64,000 bases of DNA from BNXB01 sp031556375 (GCA_031556375.1 JAVBTA010000016.1:62001-126000); one strand, 5' to 3'; counted from the stretch's first letter, positions 24,790-34,119 are shown. A program made the numbers and translations. Notes: generated by a model from the letters alone, not told the origin.

Positions 24790-27123
24790 TTAACGAGCTA
24801 ATTTTTCAATTTCTGCTCCTGCGCTGAGAAATGCTCCGACTCCATAAAGCTCTGTCATATCCTTAGTTACTTTCTTCGGATCTTGTCCGATAGGCTGAAC
24901 CCATCCGAGTTTTCCTTCTGTATTTACTGAAGAAACCAATGCTTTCCAACCTTTTTCAACAACAGGCATATAAGTATTTTTATTCAACAAACCCTCATTG
25001 ATACCATAAGCTAAAGCGTAAACCATAAACCCGGAGGAACTGGTTTCCGGTGCCGGATAGCTATCCGGGTCGAGCAAACTTGCGTGCCAGAACCCGTCTT
25101 TACCTTGCAGTTCTGCTATTTTATCGGACATTTCTTTGAATAGATTTTCATAAAATGGCCTGTAAGGATTATTTTTAGGCAAAACTTTAAGAATATTTAC
25201 CAATCCTCCCATAACCCATCCGTTTCCTCTGCCCCAAAAGACTTTTCTACCGTTTGCTTCTTTTTTGTCAAAGTAAGAAGCATCGCGGAAGAATAATTTT
25301 TCATTTTTATCGTAAAGAAAATCATAAGTAGCTTTAAATTCCTGATCCATGAATTTCAGGTATTTCTCATCTTTGGTTATCGTGTATAAATTAGCATAAA
25401 CAGCCGGAGCCATAAATAAAGCGTCGCACCAGTTCCAACGCTCTTTGGTTTTCATATCTTCGGTCTTGAGATTGCTGATAACCCAGTCTGCCCGTGCGAT
25501 TGTAGGTGTAAGCATTTGCTGTTTTTGATATTTTTCGTACATTTTCAGGTATAGTTGTGCGATGCAAATATCGTCAGCGTGATACATTCTAGGCCCTACC
25601 TGCCAGTAATTCTCATTTCCTATCTTATTCAACCATTTGAAAGCAGATTCATTGCCGGTGAGAGAGGCCCAGTCAAAAATTCCAAGGTACAAGGCTCCGT
25701 TTACCCACGAAACAGGGCTATGAGGACTGGTCCCATTTTTCCATGCTTTGTTCAGGTCTTTTATTTGCCAGTCGCCGACGGCTTGCATAATATCTTTTAC
25801 ATCTGTTTTATTCATATCTCCGGAAAATCCTTTCGAAATATCATTGATACGAATGGCTGTGTAGAAATCGATGAATGAAGGATAATGATAATTGTACATC
25901 CATAAAACTCTGGAATTCGGATCATTGATAGGAACAAAAGGGCGAACATTATCGAGAGTGGATCCGGAAGTGATATCGGTCGTTTTCCAGGTTTTTCCCA
26001 TATCGGCAGTCTCCCATTTTTGAATTTCAAATACATTATTGATCGGGCGGGATAGATATACGATATTCGGATTGCTATGATCAAGATAAACTCCTCCGGA
26101 ATAGTGCGGTTCTCCTTCCCATCCTTCGCGGGGAATCTCTCTCAATGGGAACCAACGTCCGGCGTCAGTGATTTTTTTGTTGATCCATTGTGTTCCATCC
26201 CAGCGTGCATACCAATATTCGTGCTTCAGTTCACTGAAAAAACGGGCGTATACTAGAACCGGTTTGTCATTTTCATCTTGGGTAACATCCCATATCCAGG
26301 AGCGTTGACCGTTTTTACCGGCGTCATATACCAGATCCGACTGATCGGGAGTAAACGGAATTTCTTCAATATTACAGATTTTTTTTCCGGAAGCTGTTTC
26401 AAATTGTCCGTTACGGTAGCAAATATAGTGTATGGAGTTCAGGGTTTCATTGCGTGGGTGTCCGTCGGTAAAGGCAATATGGATGCGGTCTTTGCCATTA
26501 TTCGAAACTTTCACGTATGGTCTTACGGCATAATCCGTACGCACACTCTTGACCATTGTTTTTTCTTCCGACCAAACATTCAGATCATCGGAATAACACA
26601 TCTTAAAACGAAAATCGGCGCCGCGATAGAACAGGTATGTGCGGTAATTTTCTGCCGATAAAATAGCCGGGTTGGAATAACAGGTATTGAATAATTTTTT
26701 GTCTCTGGTCCCTACCTGTTGTAGTTCTCCCCAGGATGAAATATCATTTTTATTTTTAGTAATTCGGTAATACAGAGGAGTTTTTCCCATTCCTCCATGA
26801 CCGGAAAAGAACGTAATAAACCTTCCGTCTTTCAATCTGGCAATAGAAGGATTGGCATGATCGTCTTTATCTAATTTTTCAAATTGTAAGAAATTTTTAA
26901 TTTCCTGGTTTATAGGATTATATGAAAAACTCCATATATTTCCGGTACTGTCCACATAACCACCATAGTATTGCCCATCTGCATAAATAGCACGAGGGTC
27001 GGAAAACCAGCACCAGGAGCCATTATTAGTTATTTTTACATAATCTTCTGAAGAGTGTTTTTGAGCATGACTGGTTAAAATGCTCAGACAAAGTAAAATG
27101 GAAAATAAAAATTTTAATTTCAT
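24790..27123 (-). CDS. BNR_4-type propeller fused to a GH105-type unsaturated uronyl hydrolase
   Basis: A two-domain secreted enzyme, 777 residues with a signal peptide (about 1-20). Residues about 25-425 look like a BNR_4 beta-propeller: the opening GSWCWFSDPRAIYADG and the later YYRITKNKND, DGHPRNETLNSIHYI and HSNPNIVYLSRP are typical. From about 445 on it is an (alpha/alpha)6-barrel of GH105 (YteR) type, with Asp517-Asp518 in YHADDICIAQ, the catalytic-type Asp567 in WNWCDALFMAP, and FWGRGNGWVMGGL. GH105 enzymes remove 4,5-unsaturated uronic acids left by polysaccharide lyases; several BNR_4 propellers are lyases or rhamnosidases (PL24, PL27, GH145 relatives). The fusion could therefore both create and clear the unsaturated end. 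Last gene of the first SusC/SusD locus. Confidence 0.85.
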   Translation of the reverse strand: MKLKFLFSILLCLSILTSHAQKHSSEDYVKITNNGSWCWFSDPRAIYADGQYYGGYVDSTGNIWSFSYNPINQEIKNFLQFEKLDKDDHANPSIARLKDGRFITFFSGHGGMGKTPLYYRITKNKNDISSWGELQQVGTRDKKLFNTCYSNPAILSAENYRTYLFYRGADFRFKMCYSDDLNVWSEEKTMVKSVRTDYAVRPYVKVSNNGKDRIHIAFTDGHPRNETLNSIHYICYRNGQFETASGKKICNIEEIPFTPDQSDLVYDAGKNGQRSWIWDVTQDENDKPVLVYARFFSELKHEYWYARWDGTQWINKKITDAGRWFPLREIPREGWEGEPHYSGGVYLDHSNPNIVYLSRPINNVFEIQKWETADMGKTWKTTDITSGSTLDNVRPFVPINDPNSRVLWMYNYHYPSFIDFYTAIRINDISKGFSGDMNKTDVKDIMQAVGDWQIKDLNKAWKNGTSPHSPVSWVNGALYLGIFDWASLTGNESAFKWLNKIGNENYWQVGPRMYHADDICIAQLYLKMYEKYQKQQMLTPTIARADWVISNLKTEDMKTKERWNWCDALFMAPAVYANLYTITKDEKYLKFMDQEFKATYDFLYDKNEKLFFRDASYFDKKEANGRKVFWGRGNGWVMGGLVNILKVLPKNNPYRPFYENLFKEMSDKIAELQGKDGFWHASLLDPDSYPAPETSSSGFMVYALAYGINEGLLNKNTYMPVVEKGWKALVSSVNTEGKLGWVQPIGQDPKKVTKDMTELYGVGAFLSAGAEIEKLAR

Positions 27124-27142
27124 ATTTTAAATGATTTGAAAT

Positions 27143-27198
27143 AATAACCCCTTATATTTTTTGCAAAGTTAAGAAAACAAAAAATATAAGGGGTTATT
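27143..27198 (-). repeat. Perfect 21-bp inverted repeat between susD and the enzyme gene
   Basis: Arms 27143-27163 and 27178-27198 are exact reverse complements with a 14-base loop. On the minus strand it follows the SusD stop by 18 bases and leads into T-rich sequence, so it can act as a terminator or attenuator. The loop and arm junction contain TAACTTTG (27171-27164), a perfect -7 box for the enzyme gene 41 bases downstream, though no -33 box is at the usual distance. A transcript from that promoter would begin inside the right-hand arm and escape the hairpin. Confidence 0.85.
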
Positions 27199-27216
27199 TA
27201 GGTTGTTAATTATAGA

Positions 27217-28821
27217 TTAATTGTATCCCGGGTTATTTTCCCATTTCAATCCGGAATTAGCATCGATAATTGTTTGAGGAATAGGCCAAAGTACATTATG
27301 ATCCTGAATTTTGGATTTAGATACTGGATTCAGTGTTCTTGTTCTGGTCAGAATTGTTCCGGTTCTTGCCAAAGTGAAACGGCGAACTTCTTCTCCTAAC
27401 AGTTCCCGAGCTCTTTCATCCAATAAGTAATCCAGATTTACATTTGCTGCGACTACCGGAGTTGCGTTGGAACGGGAACGAACAACATTAATTGCATTTG
27501 CAGCTTCTGTTGTATTTCCTAATCCTAAATAGGCTTCAGCCAATAGCAAATAGGTTTCAGCCAAACGGAATCTCATTTTGTCTTTGTTGTTTCCCTCATA
27601 ATTAGGAACATCGGCAACTCCATAATTGAATTTTGTAGTTGAAACGAAACAGTTGCCCGCATCAATATCAGCCTGAGTAATCTTATGAACTTGTCCATAC
27701 TTTGCAGACTTTGGATCGTTATATACCCAGGTTCGTTTGATATTGTATTCCGAGTTTCTGATATCCTTGGTTTCATAACTGTCTAACAGCCATTCCAAAG
27801 GACGTATCTGTCCAATACCCCGGCCTCCGAGTTCAGGAGAAAGAACAAAGCCTGATATCCGTTGGTAGTAAGGCACCCAGGCACGACGGGTCCAGTCCAT
27901 ATATCTGCCACCAGCTCCTTGTTTGTTATATTCGTCTTGTACAACCCAAATAGATTCTGTGTTTCCCGACGGACGGTTCTGGTTATTTTCGAGGAACATA
28001 TCCGCAAAGAAGTCTCCAGGATTATTTTTTTGAGATCCGAAACGGGCTTTCACTAAAGAATATTTACCGGAATTGATTACGTTTAATGCAGCATCCCGTG
28101 CTTTATCGTATTGTTTAGACATCAAGTAAACTTCTGATAGAAGGTGCCATGCTGCCCAACGGGTCAATTCTCCTTGTTTTATTGTTGTTGAACTTGGATC
28201 TTCAGGAAGGTTTTCAGTAGCAAACTTCAAATCTTCAATCATGTGGCCAATAACTTCATCTTTAGGGGTTCTCGGGAAATCGGTTCTGAAATTATCGGTA
28301 ACTTCCGTAACCCAAGGCACATCACCAAACAAATAAACCAAATAACGATACGCATAAGCCCGGAAAAAACGTCCTTGAGCTTGGAAATAAGCTTTGTCTG
28401 TTTGTGGATTTTTCCAATTAATTCCTGGATTTTCTGCATTGTTGATCATTTGATTCGCATTCGCAATCAAGCCGTACGCCCAGGTCCAACGCGCACTCAT
28501 ATAACTGTTTGCCGGGTCAAAAGTATAATCTTCCAGCTGTTTTGATGCTGCATCTTCTTTGAATCCGCGGACACAAATATCCAATCCGATCTGTAAACTT
28601 TCGTAAGCAAAAGTTCCCTGAGAGGTCGGAGTTTCATTGAAGGTTGCAAATTCCAAACGAGAAAGGGCATATAAACCATTCATTGCTGTTTGGAATCCTT
28701 TAGTACTTGTATATACATTTTCAGGAGCTTCAAAATTCTGAGGTTTTTCTTCCAGGAAACTATCCCCGCAAGACATCAGGGTTAAGCTTGTTACGATAAT
28801 TGATAATATATATTTTTTCAT
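27217..28821 (-). CDS. SusD/RagB-type glycan-binding outer-membrane lipoprotein
   Basis: Surface lipoprotein of 534 residues that lids the adjacent SusC transporter. Lipobox LMSCGD (Cys18), followed by FLEEKPQ, the SusD N-terminal hallmark. The TPR-rich middle (AYRYLVYLFGDVPWVTEV, ARDAALNVINSGKYSLV) and the C-terminal RFRLAETYLLLAEAYLGLGNT and DERARELLGEEVRRFTLAR stretch are family signatures, ending in the ENNPGYN tail common to this family. Located 25 bases after susC and separated from the downstream enzyme by the inverted repeat. Confidence 0.95.
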   Translation of the reverse strand: MKKYILSIIVTSLTLMSCGDSFLEEKPQNFEAPENVYTSTKGFQTAMNGLYALSRLEFATFNETPTSQGTFAYESLQIGLDICVRGFKEDAASKQLEDYTFDPANSYMSARWTWAYGLIANANQMINNAENPGINWKNPQTDKAYFQAQGRFFRAYAYRYLVYLFGDVPWVTEVTDNFRTDFPRTPKDEVIGHMIEDLKFATENLPEDPSSTTIKQGELTRWAAWHLLSEVYLMSKQYDKARDAALNVINSGKYSLVKARFGSQKNNPGDFFADMFLENNQNRPSGNTESIWVVQDEYNKQGAGGRYMDWTRRAWVPYYQRISGFVLSPELGGRGIGQIRPLEWLLDSYETKDIRNSEYNIKRTWVYNDPKSAKYGQVHKITQADIDAGNCFVSTTKFNYGVADVPNYEGNNKDKMRFRLAETYLLLAEAYLGLGNTTEAANAINVVRSRSNATPVVAANVNLDYLLDERARELLGEEVRRFTLARTGTILTRTRTLNPVSKSKIQDHNVLWPIPQTIIDANSGLKWENNPGYN

Positions 28822-28846
28822 AATGCTACAAATTAAATTATTAATT

Positions 28847-31800
28847 TTAGAAAGTGAGATTTAAACCCAGTACGAATGTACGTGCAACAGGATAGGTTGA
28901 GGTATTTCCGATTATATCCTGCTCAGGATTTATTCCGTATTTATTCACACCAGAGAAAGTATACAAGTTACTGCCGTTCAAATACATTGTCAGTTTTTGG
29001 ATCGATAATTTATCCGTAAACGATTTTGGGAAGTTGTAAGACAAGTTTACATCTTGAATTCGTACAAAAGAAGCATCTGAATAGAACTTATGAGAATTTT
29101 TAGGCATATATCCGAGACGTGTAGCTTCTGTACTCGGATTTTCAGGAGTCCAGTAATTGATACCATTAATAAAGTTTGTGTTTTTAGCTAACTGTCGTCC
29201 ATTAAATTCCAGGGTTCCATTTTGTTTGGTTATGTCAAATACTCCATTGAGGAAGAAAGAGAATGTCCAATTTTTATATGAAAATGTATTGGTCATACCC
29301 GCGGTCCACACCGGTAATTTTGAACCGATGATGGTACGATCGTCCGCATCCAGTTTTCCGTTTTCATTTTTGTCCAAAAGTCTGGCATCTCCTGGTTTAG
29401 CTCCGAATTTGGCAGCTTCCGTCTCTTCTCCTAATTGCCAGATACCGGTTACTTTATAATCATAAAATACGCGAATAGGTTGGCCGATGAACCAGGGACC
29501 TGAAATATCATCCTTTCCGTCTTCACGAAGTTTTGTGATCTTACTCCAGTTTCCTGAACCAATGAAAGAAGTCATCCATTCAAAATCGTTACTCTTCATG
29601 TTAACTGTATTCAATGTAAGCTCGAGCCCTTTTGTTTGAGTATGACCGATATTGTCATTCATTTTATTGTAACCGTTCATAATAACTACAGTCCGGCTCA
29701 TGAGCAAATCTTCTGTATTGGCGATATATGCTTCCAGATTTCCGGAAATGCGATTTTTAAGTAATCCAAAGTCAAGACCACCATTAAAAGCATAAGTACT
29801 TTCCCATCTCAAAGAAGGATTCCCTTTTTCATATCCACTATATAATCCGGCAGAATAAGTGTTGCCATCTCCATAGATATAGTCTTTTTGAGTCATTTTA
29901 CTTAATGTGTTGTAAGCAGCCATACCTGCATTTCCATTGGCGCCATAAGATAACCGGAACTTTAGGAAGTCAATTTTATCAATTTCCCAGTCTTGGAAAA
30001 AGGCTTCTTCAGAAGCTACCCAGCCGAGGGCTGCCGAAGGGAAAAAAGCCCATTTATTGTTTTTTCCGAACGCAGAATAGCCATCATAACGTGCTGTAAG
30101 AGTTAACAAATACCGGCTATCATAATTATAATTTGCTCTGAACATATAAGAAGCCATTTGAGTTTCTGTTTTATCGGAGTTATTCTTCTTTTCCCCCTGA
30201 GCCGCATCGATATTATGGTAAGCATTGTCGTCGTTTAAGAAATCTTTAGCTTCCATAGAGAATACCTGGTTCAACGTTTTTTGAGCACTGATCATTCCGG
30301 TCAGATTCAATTGATGCTTGCCGAATTTCTGATCATATTTCATGATATTTTCCCAAGTCCAGTCATCGTAGTCATAGCCCGATATAGTAGCTATACCATT
30401 GAATTCTTCTCCGGATAGAGTAGATGATCCGTAATAGGAACCGACCCGGTTGGTTTTAAAATTATAACCGAAATTAGAGCGGAAAGTAAGCCCTTTTACC
30501 GGCAACGAGATATCTGCATACCATGCACTGAATAAAGAACGGGTTCTGTTATCATATACTCCATCCTGATTAACAAAGGGATTATACCAATAAGTTTCCG
30601 TGTACATCGGGTAGCGGTTCATCGATCCATCTTCGTTATACGGATTGGAATATGGAGAGAGTCGGAATGCCATTGCATAATCAGGAGTCACTCCGTTGTT
30701 ATCGTTTTGAGAAAATTGATTGTTTGTTCCGACGGTCAGCCATTTCCCGATTTTCTGAGACATATTGATTGTTGCAGAAATCTTTCTGTATGGTGTATTT
30801 TTTACCATTCCATCCTGATCGTTATAGGTTACCGAAGCATAGTAGTTACTTGTTTGTGTGGCTCCCGATAAGCTCAATTGATGTTCTTGTGAAAAAGCCG
30901 GTTTAAACATTTCGTCCTGCCAATTGTATTCTTTTCCTGCCTGATAATTTGCTTTGGGTGTTGATTGTAAAAATTGTGTCGGATCCGACCAATAACTTTC
31001 AGCTTTTCCCATATCTCTCCAATATTGTCCCAGGAAAGCCATACTTTCCGCTCCGTTTTGAATATCGAAAAGCCTTTCCGGAGTTTGAACAGACACATAG
31101 CCATTATAGCGGACAATCGGTTTTCCTTCCTGTCCTTTCTTTGTTGTGATAAGAATAACACCATTTGTAGCTCGTGCCCCATAAATAGCTGCAGCAGAAG
31201 CATCTTTTAAAACGGATATATTTTCTATACTACTCTGATCTATAACTCCTAATCCTCCGGAGAAAGGAATACCATCTAAAATGACTAAAGGAGAGCTTCC
31301 TCCGGACAGAGATCTTTCTCCCCGAATAAGTACGGTAGCACCGGATCCAGGTTCAGCGGTGGACGTGACAGACATTCCTGCAACTTGCCCTTGCAGACGT
31401 TTGGCGATATTGTTTGTCGGTATTTTTTCCAATTTTTCTGTGTTTAGAGAAGAAACACCTCCTGTCAAATCTTTTTTCCGTTGAGTACCATAACCTACAA
31501 CTACGATTTCATCCAGGGTTTCTGTATCTTCTGCTAAAACAATATTGAACTCTTTTTTACCATTCATGTCGATAATTGTCTCCTTGTATCCGAGATAGCT
31601 TACTTTTAGTTTCCCATTTAACGAAGGTACTGATATTTTGAAAGTTCCGTTAACATCTGCCGCTGTTCCGATAGATGTGCCGACAACGGTGATGGAGGCC
31701 CCGGGTAAAGTTTCTCCCGCTTCATCCAGGACAACACCAGTTACTTCAATTGTTTGTTGTTGTGTTCCGGGTAGAGCAGAGGTTTGATACTCTGCTTTGG

Positions 31801-32164
31801 AAGCCGTTTTTGGAGTAAGAATAATAATGTTATTTTCTGTACGATAGGAGTAATCCGAGATAATTTTATCTAAGATATCTACAACCTCTTTATTTTTGGC
31901 ATCCACACTGACTTTCCGTTTTGAGTCTACTTGTTTTTCATTGTAATAAAACGAATAATGAGTTTGCCGTTCTATCTCTTTGAGCACATCTTTCAAAGAT
32001 ACGTTTTCCATTTTTAGGGTAACCTTCATGTTTTGAAGGTTTTCATTAGCCCAGATGGCCATTGGAAGGAAAAATAAACAAAACAAAATAACGAGTTTTT
32101 TCCGAATAAAATCGACTTCATAATGAAGACTGGTCACTTTGGACCTGGATTGGTGTTTTTTCAT
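28847..32164 (-). CDS. SusC/RagA-type TonB-linked outer-membrane transporter with STN domain
   Basis: A 1105-residue outer-membrane protein. After a long N-terminal leader with signal segment (about 25-42), an STN domain (about 46-115: KMENVSLKDVLKEIERQT) links it to the FecR anti-sigma. A carboxypeptidase-like domain (about 140-215: GVVLDEAGETLPGASI), a TonB-box region (EIVVVGYGTQRKKDLTGGV) and plug (IRGERSLSGGSSPLVILDG, SVLKDASAAAIYGARATNGVI) precede the 22-strand barrel ending in FVLGLNLTF. The STN domain fits trans-envelope signalling through the neighbouring FecI/FecR pair. No FecI-type promoter can be recognised in the 50 bases before the start. Confidence 0.95.
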   Translation of the reverse strand: MKKHQSRSKVTSLHYEVDFIRKKLVILFCLFFLPMAIWANENLQNMKVTLKMENVSLKDVLKEIERQTHYSFYYNEKQVDSKRKVSVDAKNKEVVDILDKIISDYSYRTENNIIILTPKTASKAEYQTSALPGTQQQTIEVTGVVLDEAGETLPGASITVVGTSIGTAADVNGTFKISVPSLNGKLKVSYLGYKETIIDMNGKKEFNIVLAEDTETLDEIVVVGYGTQRKKDLTGGVSSLNTEKLEKIPTNNIAKRLQGQVAGMSVTSTAEPGSGATVLIRGERSLSGGSSPLVILDGIPFSGGLGVIDQSSIENISVLKDASAAAIYGARATNGVILITTKKGQEGKPIVRYNGYVSVQTPERLFDIQNGAESMAFLGQYWRDMGKAESYWSDPTQFLQSTPKANYQAGKEYNWQDEMFKPAFSQEHQLSLSGATQTSNYYASVTYNDQDGMVKNTPYRKISATINMSQKIGKWLTVGTNNQFSQNDNNGVTPDYAMAFRLSPYSNPYNEDGSMNRYPMYTETYWYNPFVNQDGVYDNRTRSLFSAWYADISLPVKGLTFRSNFGYNFKTNRVGSYYGSSTLSGEEFNGIATISGYDYDDWTWENIMKYDQKFGKHQLNLTGMISAQKTLNQVFSMEAKDFLNDDNAYHNIDAAQGEKKNNSDKTETQMASYMFRANYNYDSRYLLTLTARYDGYSAFGKNNKWAFFPSAALGWVASEEAFFQDWEIDKIDFLKFRLSYGANGNAGMAAYNTLSKMTQKDYIYGDGNTYSAGLYSGYEKGNPSLRWESTYAFNGGLDFGLLKNRISGNLEAYIANTEDLLMSRTVVIMNGYNKMNDNIGHTQTKGLELTLNTVNMKSNDFEWMTSFIGSGNWSKITKLREDGKDDISGPWFIGQPIRVFYDYKVTGIWQLGEETEAAKFGAKPGDARLLDKNENGKLDADDRTIIGSKLPVWTAGMTNTFSYKNWTFSFFLNGVFDITKQNGTLEFNGRQLAKNTNFINGINYWTPENPSTEATRLGYMPKNSHKFYSDASFVRIQDVNLSYNFPKSFTDKLSIQKLTMYLNGSNLYTFSGVNKYGINPEQDIIGNTSTYPVARTFVLGLNLTF

Positions 32165-32214
32165 AAATACTCTTGATTTAGTTTAACATGAATTTAGTTT
32201 TTATTTGCGATAAT

Positions 32215-32362
32215 GTTATTTTCTAATATTGTATATGATTGATGAAATATATTAAATCCCTCTTAGACAGATTTATCCCTGATAGATTAAGGAGATATTG
32301 TCTGCTCATATTAACATTATCACGATTGAGTGTTATTCTACCCTACCTTAAAAGCAAATAAA
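32215..32362 (-). pseudogene. Decayed fecR remnant (3' end joined to 5' start)
   Basis: 32215-32300 aligns almost base for base with the 3' end of the intact fecR gene (32480-32580), apart from 2- and 11-base gaps and a 1-base insertion that break the frame (stops follow within ten codons). 32301-32349 then aligns with the 5' end of the same gene (33452-33498), including AATATGAGCA and the TTAAGGTAGGGT of the fecI stop, and 32350-32362 with the bases just before it. About 870 bases of the interior are missing. It reads as a second fecR, from a tandem copy or a recombined locus, reduced to its two ends. The intact gene's first ATG (33483) is ATA here, but the later AATATGAGCA is kept. Confidence 0.75.
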
Positions 32363-32376
32363 TATGAAGATTATTC

Positions 32377-32408
32377 TTGTCCAGGAAAACTTTTATTGTT
32401 CTGGACAA
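32377..32408 (-). repeat. Hairpin downstream of fecR
   Basis: Perfect 8-bp arms TTGTCCAG (32377-32384) and CTGGACAA (32401-32408) with a 16-base loop, in which AAC and GTT can extend the stem past a small bulge. No T-run follows on the minus strand, so it may be a weak terminator or a processing site between the fecR transcript and susC. Confidence 0.5.
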
Positions 32409-32463
32409 CGCCTATGTGTATCGGACCGGATGAGGTGGTTTGGAAAAAACTAATTTTGTTGAA

Positions 32464-33456
32464 CTACTTCTTTGGAATAGTGTTATTTTCTAATATTGTA
32501 TATTTGATTGGTGCAATGTGTTGAATCCCTTTTAATACCTCTTCGATAGATTCATCCCTGACAGATAAGGATATACCGTCGATTTTCTTGATATTTTCAG
32601 TATATTCTATTTTTATATCATACCATTTTTCCAGGCAGCTTATGATATAACTTAGTTTTTCGTTGTCGAAAGTTAATCGATCCTTGATCCATATATTATA
32701 AATAGAAGCATTTACCGGCTCTATTTTTACATGTCCGGTTTTCTTTGAGTATAAAATTCGTTCATTGGGATTAAGAGTATAATTCTTCTTTTGTTTTTCA
32801 AAATCGATCCGGACTTTTCCGGATAGAAGCGTTATTTCCGCAAAATCTGCATCTTTTTTGTTTTTGACATTGAAAGAGGTTCCCAAAACAGTAATCCGTT
32901 CATTTCCTAAATTAACGATGAAAGGCTTTTGGGTATTTTTAGTTACTTCGAAATAGGCTTCACCTTCAACAGACACTTCTCTTTTATCAGGAGTAAATAC
33001 CTCCGGATAATTCAGTTGGCTGTTTTTATTAAGCCAGACAATCGTATTATCAGGAAGTTTCAAATTACCCTTGGCATGATCGGGCATAATAAAACTGGTT
33101 AGTTGAGGCTCTCTATGCTCAGTTGCCTTTTGAGTCCATGGTAACAATAAAAACAGTAAAGCGACGGATGCAGCTCCCATCGAAAAATAAACCAGGCTTC
33201 GAATAATTGTTTTTGTCTTTTGAGGAGAAGATTCGGCTTTGATTCGTTTATTAAATCTGGCAAATGCTTTTGGAGTGTCAAAAACTGTTTGGTCAAGGGA
33301 CGAAAGATCCCATATTTTTTGATATTCCAGAAACTTCTTTTGGTTTTCTTTATTTTCTTTCAGTATTACTTGTAATTCAATTTCTTCCTCAGGGGTAGTA
33401 AACCCGTTGAGAGAACGAATTATCAAGTTGTCAATATTTTTTTTACTCTTGCTCAT
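32464..33456 (-). CDS. FecR-type anti-sigma factor
   Basis: Inner-membrane regulator that holds the neighbouring sigma factor until the SusC STN domain signals substrate. A cytoplasmic N-terminal helical domain (SLNGFTTPEEEIELQVILKEN) leads to one membrane helix (about 85-105). The periplasmic FecR domain follows (about 125-240: GNLKLPDNTIVWLNKNSQLNYP, VSVEGEAYFEVTKNTQKPFIV, VLGTSFNVKNKKD), then a DUF4974-like C-terminal domain (LTFDNEKLSYIISCLEKWYDIKIEY). I place the start at ATG 33456 because the decayed copy conserves that codon but not ATG 33483; the longer form adds nine residues. Confidence 0.9.
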   Translation of the reverse strand: MSKSKKNIDNLIIRSLNGFTTPEEEIELQVILKENKENQKKFLEYQKIWDLSSLDQTVFDTPKAFARFNKRIKAESSPQKTKTIIRSLVYFSMGAASVALLFLLLPWTQKATEHREPQLTSFIMPDHAKGNLKLPDNTIVWLNKNSQLNYPEVFTPDKREVSVEGEAYFEVTKNTQKPFIVNLGNERITVLGTSFNVKNKKDADFAEITLLSGKVRIDFEKQKKNYTLNPNERILYSKKTGHVKIEPVNASIYNIWIKDRLTFDNEKLSYIISCLEKWYDIKIEYTENIKKIDGISLSVRDESIEEVLKGIQHIAPIKYTILENNTIPKK

Positions 33457-33489
33457 ATTAATATTATCATGGTTGAATATCATTTTACC

Positions 33490-34119
33490 CTACCTTAACA
33501 AAAATAAAATTGTATATAATTTTGAGAGAAATAAACAATATCCTATTTCAAGTAAAGAATTTATTAAGAGGAGTAATATGATTTGTAAGAATCCTTGTCC
33601 CCTCAGCTGGCTACGGATTTCGTATAATGCTTTGCTTATTTGTTTTTCTACGGCTTTAATTGAAATATTCAAGATTTCGGCTATTTCTTTGTTTTTCAAT
33701 CCTTTATTCCTGCTTAACTGGAATATTTTTTTACATTGAGGGGGGAGTTTGCTTATACAGTGCTGGATTTCTTTCTGCATTTCTTTTAAATGGAGGGTTT
33801 CTTCTTGTTCAATAATATAATTTTCAGGATTATAACGATTAATTAATTCAGTTTGTTTCCATTTTTCCTCCCTCATGTTATTTTTCCGTAAATAATCGAT
33901 GGATTTATTATAGGTTGCTTTGTAAAGGTATGGTTTGATTGAAAATGAAAGGTCAACTTTTTCTTTATTTTTCCAAAGGTCAAAAAAGACATCCTGTACT
34001 AAATCCTCTGCTACAGTAACATCACTCACAAATCGATAAGCATAGTAACAAAGACTTTGGTGATATTCCGAAAACAGGAATTCAAAGTCAGGAAACTTTT
34101 TTTTATCGGACTTCATCAA
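33490..34119 (-). CDS. FecI-type ECF sigma factor
   Basis: Sigma-70 family regulator of the susC/susD locus. Region 2 is visible as FEFLFSEYHQSLCYYAYRFV followed by AEDLVQDVFFDLWKNKEKV, and region 4 as SKLPPQCKKIFQLSRNKGLKNKEIAEILNIS with the helix-turn-helix ISIKAVEKQISKAL. An unusual hydrophobic C-terminal tail (LLLLINSLLEIGYCLFL, about residues 180-205) would be atypical for a soluble sigma factor but is seen in some Bacteroidales FecI proteins. Start at MM 34119/34116. Its stop overlaps the fecR leader with a TAAGGTAGGGT motif. Confidence 0.92.
   Translation of the reverse strand: MMKSDKKKFPDFEFLFSEYHQSLCYYAYRFVSDVTVAEDLVQDVFFDLWKNKEKVDLSFSIKPYLYKATYNKSIDYLRKNNMREEKWKQTELINRYNPENYIIEQEETLHLKEMQKEIQHCISKLPPQCKKIFQLSRNKGLKNKEIAEILNISIKAVEKQISKALYEIRSQLRGQGFLQIILLLLINSLLEIGYCLFLSKLYTILFLLR

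Noticed and set aside
27143..27198. Invertible promoter of the kind that controls capsule loci
   Set aside because: The arms are perfect but the spacer is only 14 bases, too short for site-specific inversion, and no recombinase gene is present in the window.
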